Assembly (NCBI GenBank): GCA_945487445.1
Contig: CALYTU010000041.1
Span: 1 to 11,128, forward strand
DNA: 11,128 nucleotides
Direction: 5' to 3'
From: an uncultured Clostridia bacterium
GTDB taxonomy: Bacteria; Bacillota; Clostridia; Oscillospirales; Oscillospiraceae
The position numbers and the translations under genes were made by a program. Of the stretch, positions 1-6,155 are shown piece after piece (within the stretch, counting starts at the first letter, position 1; each line of letters starts with the position of its first letter). The notes under the pieces were generated by a model. That model was not told the DNA's origin, did no database searches, and saw only the letters and a program-made list of their open reading frames with translations.

Positions 1-117
1 GTCGTCCTTGCCGGGCGTCAAGCCCGCCTGCGTCCTCCGCCTCGTCTGGCACAATCTGCCTCGCAAATCTTTTGAAAGCGCTTTATCAGAAAAATAGTAT
101 CAGCCGGGAGGAGCGCA
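1..117. other. left-edge noncoding stretch with GC-rich hairpin
   Basis: I see no supported gene here. It lies downstream of the last gene of the minus-strand cluster. On the minus strand it runs through an AT-rich stretch (about 75-105) into GC-rich sequence holding a small stem, CGGGC-TTGAC-GCCCG, around 11-29. The GC-rich part resembles dispersed intergenic sequences I associate with Oscillospiraceae genomes, but that is an impression that only a genome-wide search could confirm. No canonical terminator with a U-tract is visible after the upstream gene. Confidence 0.3.
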
Positions 118-591
118 CTACATGCCGCGGTTCGACTGGAGCTGCTGCATGACCTCCATCAGCGCCCTGGCATGGTCGCGCGTCTGACGCGAGAATCGGG
201 AAAATTCATTGGCATAGTCCCCGAACTCTGTCTCCAGGCTCTCGTAGGTCCGGGTAGTCTGACGCAGCCGCTGCCATGTCTCCCGCAAGGCCTCGGGCAT
301 CGGACCGGGAAGCTGGGGGCGAGGCGTTTGCAGACGCAGAGCCCGCCCGGTCAGCATATAATGCAGGGCAATCAACTCCCGCGCCTGGGCCATGGTTTGG
401 CCAGCCATTCGGGACATCGCGGCGCTCTGCGAGCCGCGCATACGACGGGCGAGCTCCCGCTGGGCAGCAGCCAAGGACTGCTGCTCCAGAATCAGCGCCT
501 CCAACCGCTCGGGCAGGACGGCTTCCTCCGCGGTCATGTTTCCGGGCCCCCGCACACGACGCCATACCGCCTGTTCGGTTTGTAAATCCAT
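118..591 (-). CDS. small helical protein, possibly a degenerate ferritin-like bundle
   Basis: A 157-residue soluble, Arg/Gln/Glu-rich protein with no signal peptide or membrane segment. The ATG at 591 was preferred to the GTG codons 9-12 bases upstream because AAAGGTGG sits about 8 bases before it. The sequence reads as four amphipathic helices (roughly residues 25-51, 57-82, 98-121, 125-152) split by a Pro-rich linker at 89-99. This pattern, and the ALHYMLTGR stretch ending helix 2 (75-83), recall small ferritin-like/rubrerythrin-type proteins of Clostridia. The ExxH iron ligands expected near residues 66-70 and 136-140 are mostly missing: QTMAQA in the first site, QTRDH in the second with only His140 kept. 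If the relationship holds, it probably does not bind a di-iron centre. It is the last gene of the minus-strand cluster, 70 bases after the HtrA-like gene with a strong hairpin between. Function is unknown; the fold assignment is inference. Confidence 0.7.
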   Translation of the reverse strand: MDLQTEQAVWRRVRGPGNMTAEEAVLPERLEALILEQQSLAAAQRELARRMRGSQSAAMSRMAGQTMAQARELIALHYMLTGRALRLQTPRPQLPGPMPEALRETWQRLRQTTRTYESLETEFGDYANEFSRFSRQTRDHARALMEVMQQLQSNRGM

Positions 592-622
592 CTTGCGCAC
601 CACCTTTCGCCACAGTCTATGC

Positions 623-661
623 GCAAAGGCGGAGCTTCGTGAAAGAAAGCTCCGCCTTTGC
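623..661 (-). terminator. strong inverted repeat between the HtrA-like gene and the small helical gene
   Basis: A perfect 15-bp stem (623-637 with 647-661, arm AAAGGCGGAGCTT inside it) closes a 9-base loop and begins immediately after the TAA of the HtrA-like gene. There is no T-run on either side, so it is not a textbook intrinsic terminator. It could be a partial terminator, an mRNA-stabilising 3' stem, or a processing site that sets lower expression of the downstream gene. Confidence 0.6.
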
Positions 662-1918
662 TTATCGGGTCAGGACCGGCAGACTGATCTTATACCACTT
701 GCCGCTGCGAAAAATGGTAAGCTCGACGTGTTCTCCCGGCTTATGCGCAGAAATGGCCTGCTCGAGCTCTGCATATACGGAGACGTCAACACCGTCCACT
801 GCTGTGATCACGTCATACTGAAACAGCACCCCGTAGGCTGCGCTCCCGACGGCCACATCTTCAATCCAAAGTCTGCCCGGGAATCCATAGAGATATTGAT
901 ACTCCTCCGGGATCTCCCCGATCTCGAGCCCCAGCCAAAAACCGTCCGCCTGATCAGCACTGTCAAATGCGCAGACGATATTCGCCAGATCCGCAGCAGA
1001 GACCGCAAAGCAGGGGTCTTCCCCCGCGACAATGCGCTTCCCGATTGGGGTGGTCAAGCCCAAAACGCGGCCATACGCATCCAAAACAGGGCAGCCGCTC
1101 CCCGCTTCGTTAAACCGGAGGGAGGTCTTCAGCAAGGTAAACTCCAACCCGCCGATCGCAACGGACCGGCTCGCGGAGAGAATTCCTTGATAGAATACGT
1201 TGGGAATTATCCTGCCGTAGGGGTTGCAGATGCAGAAAACGCTCTGCCCCACAGTCAGTTCCTGATCGCCGCAGAAGCCTACGGTTTGAAGCCCCTGCGC
1301 CTCCACCTTCAAAAGGCAGACGCCGGATGTCCGCTCCTCTCCAACCCGCCGGGCCGGGAGTTCCGTTCCGTCGAAAAAGCTGACGGTGATCCCTGCAGCG
1401 TTGTTCAGGCCTTCGGTGGCGGAGAGGATATAACCGTCGTCGCGAATAACCACGCCGGTATAGGAAGCAGTTCCGTAGTAGCCCTCCACCTGAACACAGA
1501 CGACGGCGGGAGCCGCCTTGGCATAAACCTCGGCAGGTGTCAGCGGCTGCCCGTGCCCGGACGAAAGCGGAACCCGGACCCCGCCCGCCTCTTTATTCTG
1601 ATTGGAAACATATTTGTTCTCATCCGGAACTTCCAGATCCCGGATCGGATCCTCCTGAGCCTGCGTCATTTCCGTGCTCTTCATCGCAAGCACCCAGCTC
1701 CCGTCACGGTTTTCCACCCGAACGTGAGACAGGGCCGCCACAACGCTGAAGGTGCAGACCACGATCACGAAAAGACCCGCACAGATCCAGAACCATGTAT
1801 GGCTGCGCCGGGGCCGTGGCTTGGCGGCGGTTCCGTAGAAATCCTCGGGACAGCTTGGGTCCCGCCGCGGCGGCAGCTCCTGGACCTCCGCCTCCATCGG
1901 TGTTCGCTTTTCATCCAT
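662..1918 (-). CDS. membrane-anchored HtrA-like pseudo-protease with PDZ domain
   Basis: A 418-residue DegP/HtrA-family (S1C, trypsin-like) protein. The start is the ATG at 1918, served by GAGGTG six bases upstream; the GTG at 1927 lies inside that binding site. It has a cytoplasmic tail (1-40, acidic/proline-rich), one membrane anchor at about 41-63, an extracytoplasmic linker, a trypsin-like domain (about 128-312) and a PDZ domain (about 328-415). Family landmarks are clear: DGYIL at 161-165, LLKVE at 202-206, CNPYG at 231-235, GSGCPV at 273-278. Aligned by eye to active HtrA proteins, the catalytic His falls on Glu169 and the catalytic Asp on Gly199; only Ser274 remains. The oxyanion-loop GNSGGP is AGSGCP. 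It should not cleave peptides by the normal mechanism, so a binding, scaffolding or signalling role through the PDZ is more likely. It sits 55 bases after the sensor kinase gene and probably shares its transcript. Confidence 0.88.
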   Translation of the reverse strand: MDEKRTPMEAEVQELPPRRDPSCPEDFYGTAAKPRPRRSHTWFWICAGLFVIVVCTFSVVAALSHVRVENRDGSWVLAMKSTEMTQAQEDPIRDLEVPDENKYVSNQNKEAGGVRVPLSSGHGQPLTPAEVYAKAAPAVVCVQVEGYYGTASYTGVVIRDDGYILSATEGLNNAAGITVSFFDGTELPARRVGEERTSGVCLLKVEAQGLQTVGFCGDQELTVGQSVFCICNPYGRIIPNVFYQGILSASRSVAIGGLEFTLLKTSLRFNEAGSGCPVLDAYGRVLGLTTPIGKRIVAGEDPCFAVSAADLANIVCAFDSADQADGFWLGLEIGEIPEEYQYLYGFPGRLWIEDVAVGSAAYGVLFQYDVITAVDGVDVSVYAELEQAISAHKPGEHVELTIFRSGKWYKISLPVLTR

Positions 1919-1973
1919 AGACAGCACCTCAATCGGTTTTCTCGTTAGGGCGGCAGCCTCCCTGTCGCCGTAT

Positions 1974-3401
1974 CTAAACGGTAACCTTCGGAAGCGTGAA
2001 GGAGAACTCCGTCACGCCGTCACGGCTCGTGACATAAATATCCTCCTCATGGCTGAGGATGATTGTTTTAACGATATACAGTCCCAACCCCCAGCCGTCA
2101 CGGTCTGCAGAACGGCTCTTATCCGTCTTATGAAATCGGTCAAAGACCAGAGGCAGCTCATCAGATGGGATGGTGGGTCCGGTGTTCCGCACGGAAACCA
2201 GATATTTTCCTCCCTTGGCCTGGGACACCCTGAGACCCAGAGTACCGCGTTCGGGGCAGAATTTCACCGCGTTGTCGATCAGATTGTAGACCACCTGGGT
2301 GATGGCGTCCGGATCGGCCAAGGTGCGTGCGCCCTGGTCGGGCAGATCGACCTCCACCTCAAGGCTCTTGTCATTGATCTTCCGCTCAAAGCTCAGCAGT
2401 ACCTCGCCCACGGTCTGGCAAAGATCAAATGTACGCTTCCGCTCTGCCGGAATGCCCTGGTCCTGAATGCAGGAGATCTCCAGCATGGAGCGGACAAGAC
2501 GTGAAAGCCGCTTGACCTCACCGGAGATAATCTCCATGTATCTTGGCTGCTGCTCCACCGGAATCGTCCCGTCCAGCATGCCATCCATATAGCCTGAAAT
2601 CGTGGTTATGGGGGTTTTAAGCTCGTGGCTGACGTTTGCCACAAATTCCTGCCGTTTGAGCTCTGATTTGGCAAGCGCTTGGGCCATGTTGTTGAAGGCA
2701 AGGGCCAGCTCGTTGAGCTCGGCGGTATCGGTGTCGTCCGCATCTACTCGCACATCCATTTGGCCGTGGGCCATGCGCCGGGCAGCGGCAGTCATCTGCC
2801 TGATGGGCCGCATCTGACGCTGCACGATAATCCAGACCATCGGAATCGCCAGAAGCAGCACCAGGGCAACCGCCAGAAGGTTGGCGCGGAAGGCCTCGCC
2901 CAGACGCTGCGTGACGGTTTTCGCCGAACGGGAGCTGACCACATAGCGAAGGCCTCCGGTTTTCGGCTGCGCGAAACTGACGGCGGCCATCCGTTCTTCT
3001 CCATAGCAGCCGATCTCCAGATTGGACCGGAATCCGGGTCGGTCGGCGGATGCCCCATCGAGCAGCGCATGGTCAAACTGATAGCCCAGGTGCTCGCAGC
3101 TTTGCAGGCCGCAGGAACAGCTGATTACCGTCCCACTTTCGTCACACACCACGGTATCGTTGCCCGTGGCGCGGGCTGTGTAGTTGAGCTGAATGCAAAG
3201 CTGTTGACGGCCACGGACGGCATCCGTACCCAGAAGCTCCGTCATGTCAGCCGCCGCGGAGGCGGATGCTGTGACATCGTCGGCCAGCAGATCCACGGTC
3301 AGGTGCCGATACATCAGCTGTGTGATCGTGCTGAGTATGGTCAGCGTCAAAAGAATCAGGCAGACGGTCAGCGTCATCTGCCCGCCGAAGCTGCGTTTCA
3401 C
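1974..3401 (-). CDS. two-component sensor histidine kinase (HAMP, HisKA, HATPase_c)
   Basis: A 475-residue membrane kinase that should phosphorylate the response regulator encoded just upstream. The start is a GTG three bases after the regulator stop, with GAGGTGG inside the regulator's last codons, so translation is probably coupled. Transmembrane helix 1 spans about 9-29 and helix 2 about 174-194, enclosing a roughly 145-residue extracytoplasmic sensor domain. A HAMP linker follows (about 195-247), then HisKA with the H-box VANVSHELKTP (phospho-acceptor His259). The ATPase domain has N-box NLIDNAVKF (373-381), a G1 box in the NTGPTI form rather than DxGxG (a variant I know from other Bacillota kinases), F-box VFDRFHKTDKS (419-429) and G2 box GWGLGLYIVK. 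The sensor domain carries Cys86, Cys95, Cys97 and Cys102 close together (CSCGLQSCEH at 95-104), which suggests metal or redox sensing, though this is not proven. No specific orthologue name is claimed. Confidence 0.95.
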   Translation of the reverse strand: MKRSFGGQMTLTVCLILLTLTILSTITQLMYRHLTVDLLADDVTASASAAADMTELLGTDAVRGRQQLCIQLNYTARATGNDTVVCDESGTVISCSCGLQSCEHLGYQFDHALLDGASADRPGFRSNLEIGCYGEERMAAVSFAQPKTGGLRYVVSSRSAKTVTQRLGEAFRANLLAVALVLLLAIPMVWIIVQRQMRPIRQMTAAARRMAHGQMDVRVDADDTDTAELNELALAFNNMAQALAKSELKRQEFVANVSHELKTPITTISGYMDGMLDGTIPVEQQPRYMEIISGEVKRLSRLVRSMLEISCIQDQGIPAERKRTFDLCQTVGEVLLSFERKINDKSLEVEVDLPDQGARTLADPDAITQVVYNLIDNAVKFCPERGTLGLRVSQAKGGKYLVSVRNTGPTIPSDELPLVFDRFHKTDKSRSADRDGWGLGLYIVKTIILSHEEDIYVTSRDGVTEFSFTLPKVTV

Positions 3402-3404
3402 GGC

Positions 3405-4088
3405 TCACACCACCTCAAACTTGTAGCCCACGCCCCAGACGGTCTTCAAAGACCAATGGTCCGACACGCCCTCCAGCTTTTCGCGCAGGCGCTTGATGTG
3501 AACATCCACGGTGCGTGTATCTCCAAAATAATCGAAGCCCCACACCTCGTCGAGCAGCTTGTTGCGCTGATAGACGCGGTTGGGCGTGGATGCCAGATGA
3601 TAGAGCAGTTCCATCTCCTTAGGGGGCGTGGGGATCTTTTTTCCGTTAACGGTGAGCTCGAAGGAGTCCATGTCAATGATGAGTTTGTCGAAAACCAGGC
3701 GCTTGCTGTTTTTTTCCGGCGCGTTGCCCGTGCGGCGTAGGACCGCCTCGATCCTGGCCAGGACCTCCTGCATCTCGAATGGCTTTGTGATGTAGTCGTC
3801 GGCGCCCTGCTTGAGCCCGTTCACCTTATCTTCCGTCTCGCCCTTGGCGGTGAGCATGATGACCGGCGTTTTGGACTCGGCCCGAATCGTGCGGCAGACG
3901 CCCCAGCCGTCCAGTACAGGCAGCATCAGATCCAGCAGCACCAGGTCCGGCTGAAAGCGGCGAAACTGCTCCACGCCCCTGCCGCCGTCAGAGGCGATTG
4001 CGACCTCGTAGTTTTCTTTTTCCAAATAAAGCCGCAGCAGGTCGGCAATATTATGATCGTCTTCCACAATCAGAATTTTGGTTGCCAT
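3405..4088 (-). CDS. OmpR/PhoB-family response regulator
   Basis: A 227-residue DNA-binding regulator and the partner of the kinase just downstream. The receiver domain (about 3-118) has the acidic pocket Glu9/Asp10/Asp11, phospho-acceptor Asp53 in LLDLMLPVLDG, Thr80 and Lys102 in TKPF. The winged-helix domain (about 130-225) has the typical recognition region RTVDVHIKRLREKL and the C-terminal hairpin KTVWGVGYKF. Length and layout are normal for the PhoP/PhoB/ResD subgroup; which of these it is cannot be told from sequence alone. ATG at 4088 is preceded by AAGGAGGAG at a slightly long spacing. It is the first gene of a minus-strand cluster and has its own promoter region, with repeats that may allow autoregulation. 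Confidence 0.96.
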   Translation of the reverse strand: MATKILIVEDDHNIADLLRLYLEKENYEVAIASDGGRGVEQFRRFQPDLVLLDLMLPVLDGWGVCRTIRAESKTPVIMLTAKGETEDKVNGLKQGADDYITKPFEMQEVLARIEAVLRRTGNAPEKNSKRLVFDKLIIDMDSFELTVNGKKIPTPPKEMELLYHLASTPNRVYQRNKLLDEVWGFDYFGDTRTVDVHIKRLREKLEGVSDHWSLKTVWGVGYKFEVV

Positions 4089-4128
4089 ACGATGGGCTCC
4101 TCCTTCTTTTAGATGCTTTTATGAGCCT

Positions 4129-4170
4129 ATTATAACGCAAGCGGATCGAAAACGGTGAACATTTTGTAAA
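4129..4170 (-). promoter_or_regulatory. promoter of the regulator/kinase cluster with a Pho-box-like repeat
   Basis: On the minus strand a perfect -10 TATAAT lies at 4134-4129. A weak -35-like TTCACC lies at 4159-4154, but the spacer is 19 bases. TTTACA (4170-4165) and TTCACC (4159-4154) are direct repeats 11 bases apart, the spacing typical of OmpR/PhoB-family binding sites, and they resemble Bacillus PhoP half-sites (TTAACA-like). An activator site overlapping a poor -35 would fit positive autoregulation. This is inference from spacing only. Confidence 0.5.
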
Positions 4171-4234
4171 AACTTCGCAGAGTTTCTTTGAAGTGCCGAA
4201 CCAGTCCTTCGCCGGGGCGGGGACGAAAAAAACG

Positions 4235-4263
4235 TTGCTTTTTACAGGCTGCAAGGCTATAAT
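4235..4263 (+). promoter_or_regulatory. sigma-A-type promoter for the ymdB-yhaO-yhaN cluster
   Basis: On the plus strand TTGCTT (4235-4240) and TATAAT (4258-4263) are separated by exactly 17 bases. The -10 is perfect and the -35 keeps only the TTG core. It lies 40 bases upstream of the ATG at 4304, whose AAAGGAG binding site is at 4289-4295. It is divergent to the response-regulator promoter. Confidence 0.6.
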
Positions 4264-4303
4264 GAAGTAATAGAATCAAATGATATTTAAAGGAGCATTT
4301 CCT

Positions 4304-5098
4304 ATGGAGTTTCGTGTTTTGGCCGTGGGTGATGTATGCGGAAGCGCGGGGCTGCAGTTTTTGCAGCGGGAGCTGCGGGCGCTGAAGCGGGCAAATCGGG
4401 TTGATTTCTGCGTTGTAAACGGCGAAAACGCCGCTGGAGTCGGAATTACGCCGCGGCAGGCAGAGAGCCTCCTGGACGCAGGCGCCGATGTGATCACGCT
4501 CGGCAATCACAGCTATCAACGCAAAGAGATCGCAGACTATCTCGAGGACAGCCGCTTCATCCTCCGTCCGGCCAACGACTCTCCGCTCTATCCGGGGCGA
4601 GGGCTCGGCGTGTACGACACGAAAATCGGCCCCGTAACGGTCGTCAACTTAATTGGGCGGTGCAGCATGTCTTTCGGCCCGGACAACCCTTTTTTGCTGG
4701 CAGAGCGGCTTCTGAAGGATGTGGAAACCACCGTTACACTGGTGGATTTTCATGCAGAGGCGACCTCGGAAAAGCTTGCGATGGGCTATCATCTGGACGG
4801 GCGAGTTTCCGCCGTCTGGGGAACCCACACGCACGTCCCCACGGCGGACGACCAAATTTTGCCGAAGGGCACAGGCTATGTAACGGACCTGGGCATGACA
4901 GGGCCGATCCGCTCGGTCCTCGGCGTTCGCGTGGAGCAATCCATCGCCACCTTCCGCGGCGGGCTGAACACGCGCTACGAAACGGCTCCCGGCCCCTGCA
5001 AGCTGGAGGGTGTGATCTTCACCATCGAAGCAAAGACCGGAACCTGCACGCAGACAGAAAGGATCCGATACCATGATACGAATCCTGCACGCGGCTGA
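4304..5098 (+). CDS. ymdB: YmdB/TIGR00282-type metallophosphoesterase
   Basis: A 264-residue calcineurin-like metallophosphoesterase, the same length as I recall for Bacillus subtilis YmdB. The ATG at 4304 was chosen over an upstream in-frame ATG at 4280 because AAAGGAG is placed 8 bases before it, and because MEFRVLAVGDVCG then matches the family N-terminus. Predicted metal and catalytic residues are all present: Asp10 (GDVCG), Glu41/Asn42 (NGEN), Asn68/His69 (GNH), His150 (DFHAEATSEK), His175 and His177 (GTHTHVPTAD). Family members hydrolyse cyclic nucleotides such as 2',3'-cAMP and, in Bacillus, affect biofilm/motility decisions and RNA processing. The protein should be cytoplasmic. It is the first gene of a three-gene plus-strand cluster and overlaps the next gene by 26 bases, implying translational coupling. 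The family assignment is strong; the physiological role here is inferred. Confidence 0.94.
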   Translation: MEFRVLAVGDVCGSAGLQFLQRELRALKRANRVDFCVVNGENAAGVGITPRQAESLLDAGADVITLGNHSYQRKEIADYLEDSRFILRPANDSPLYPGRGLGVYDTKIGPVTVVNLIGRCSMSFGPDNPFLLAERLLKDVETTVTLVDFHAEATSEKLAMGYHLDGRVSAVWGTHTHVPTADDQILPKGTGYVTDLGMTGPIRSVLGVRVEQSIATFRGGLNTRYETAPGPCKLEGVIFTIEAKTGTCTQTERIRYHDTNPARG

Positions 5099-6155
5099 CC
5101 TCCACCTGGACAGCCCCTTCGCCGCCCTGGACCCCGCCCAGGCCGCTCACCGACGGGAAGAACAGCGAGTGCTGGTTCGCCGTCTGGCTGAGGAATGCGA
5201 ACGACTGAACTGCCAGATTCTGCTTCTGGCGGGTGATCTGTTCGATTTCAACCGGGTCTATCGCGAGACCGCGGAGCTCCTGTGCAGAACCCTGGGAGGT
5301 GTTCGGGCCAGGGTCTTCATCGCGCCGGGCAATCATGACCCATACTCCCCCGTTTCCCCCTACGCCACCCTCGTATGGCCGGAAAACGTCCATATTTTCC
5401 GCACGCGGACGATCGAGGCCGTATCCCTGCGAGACCCGGCTGTGACTGTATACGGCGCTGCCTTCACAGAGGCACGGGAGCCGGGGCTTTGGAACGGCTT
5501 CACCGCCGCAGCGGACGGCAATCGGCAGATCATGGTGATCCATGGTACGCTGGGCGACGCCGTCTCCGTCTACAATCCGATTCCTGAAAAGGCGGTTTCT
5601 GCCTCGAGCCTGGACTATCTGGCCTTGGGACATACACACGCCAGGGTTATCCGCTTGTTCGGCCATACTACCGCCGCCTACCCCGGCTGTGCAATGGGCC
5701 GAGGCTTTGATGAGACCGGGCGGAAGGGCGCTCTCTATGTGGAGCTCGACGAGAACGGCTGCCGCGTATCCCCCGTTTTTCTTGGCGGACGCGTTTATGA
5801 GACCTGTTCTGTTCCCGCGGGGGACGATCCTCTTACCGCCATTGAGGCAGCGCTGCCCCGTAATACCGAACGCGATATTTATCGCATCACCTTGACCGGG
5901 ACCGCCCCCGCACCGGATCTGGATGCCCTGCGCGCCGCGCTCGCATCCCGGTTTTACGGGCTGGAACTGGTGGACCGCACGCTGCCGCCGCAGGCGCTTT
6001 GGCTGGATCTGGGCGAGAACAGCCTGAAGGGCGAGTTTCTACGTCAGATCAAAGCAGAATATGACGGGCAAAGTGAAACAGACCGAAGAAGGGCCGCCGA
6101 CGCCGCTCGCCTCGGTCTGGCAGTGATGGAGGGACGGGAGGTGCCGGAGCCGTGA
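5073..6155 (+). CDS. yhaO: YhaO-type (SbcD/Mre11-like) metallophosphoesterase
   Basis: A 360-residue exonuclease-like phosphoesterase, probably the nuclease partner of the ATPase encoded next. The metal-binding motifs of the Mre11/SbcD superfamily are in order: Asp9/His11 (DLHLDSP), Asp55 (GDLFD), Asn87/His88 (GNHD), His157 (VIHG), His187/His189 (GHTH). The shorter C-terminal cap (about 230-360) has no clear motif to my eye. The DLHLDSPF start and the partner gene fit the YhaO branch better than classical SbcD. Start ATG has AAAGGA nine bases upstream, inside the end of ymdB. The gene overlaps ymdB by 26 bases and the next gene by 4 bases (GTGA). Expected activity is metal-dependent DNA or RNA cleavage; the substrate is not evident from sequence. 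Confidence 0.92.
   Translation: MIRILHAADLHLDSPFAALDPAQAAHRREEQRVLVRRLAEECERLNCQILLLAGDLFDFNRVYRETAELLCRTLGGVRARVFIAPGNHDPYSPVSPYATLVWPENVHIFRTRTIEAVSLRDPAVTVYGAAFTEAREPGLWNGFTAAADGNRQIMVIHGTLGDAVSVYNPIPEKAVSASSLDYLALGHTHARVIRLFGHTTAAYPGCAMGRGFDETGRKGALYVELDENGCRVSPVFLGGRVYETCSVPAGDDPLTAIEAALPRNTERDIYRITLTGTAPAPDLDALRAALASRFYGLELVDRTLPPQALWLDLGENSLKGEFLRQIKAEYDGQSETDRRRAADAARLGLAVMEGREVPEP

Noticed and set aside
662..1918. Calling the gene an active DegP/HtrA serine protease
   Set aside because: Direct reading of the His and Asp motif positions shows Glu and Gly, so normal catalysis is not supported.
392..1948. Long open frame of more than 500 codons on the plus strand
   Set aside because: It runs antisense to the HtrA-like gene and its neighbours, has no sensible start signal and no recognisable motifs. 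GC-rich coding sequence often leaves the opposite strand open.
1919..1973. Hairpin GGCGACAG / CTGCCGCC between kinase and HtrA-like gene as a terminator
   Set aside because: The stem has a mismatch and there is no T-run, so it is not convincing enough to split the operon.
2679..3740. Open frame of about 350 codons on the plus strand
   Set aside because: It lies antisense across the kinase and regulator genes, whose motifs are complete. His/Gln-rich composition without domains marks it as a shadow.
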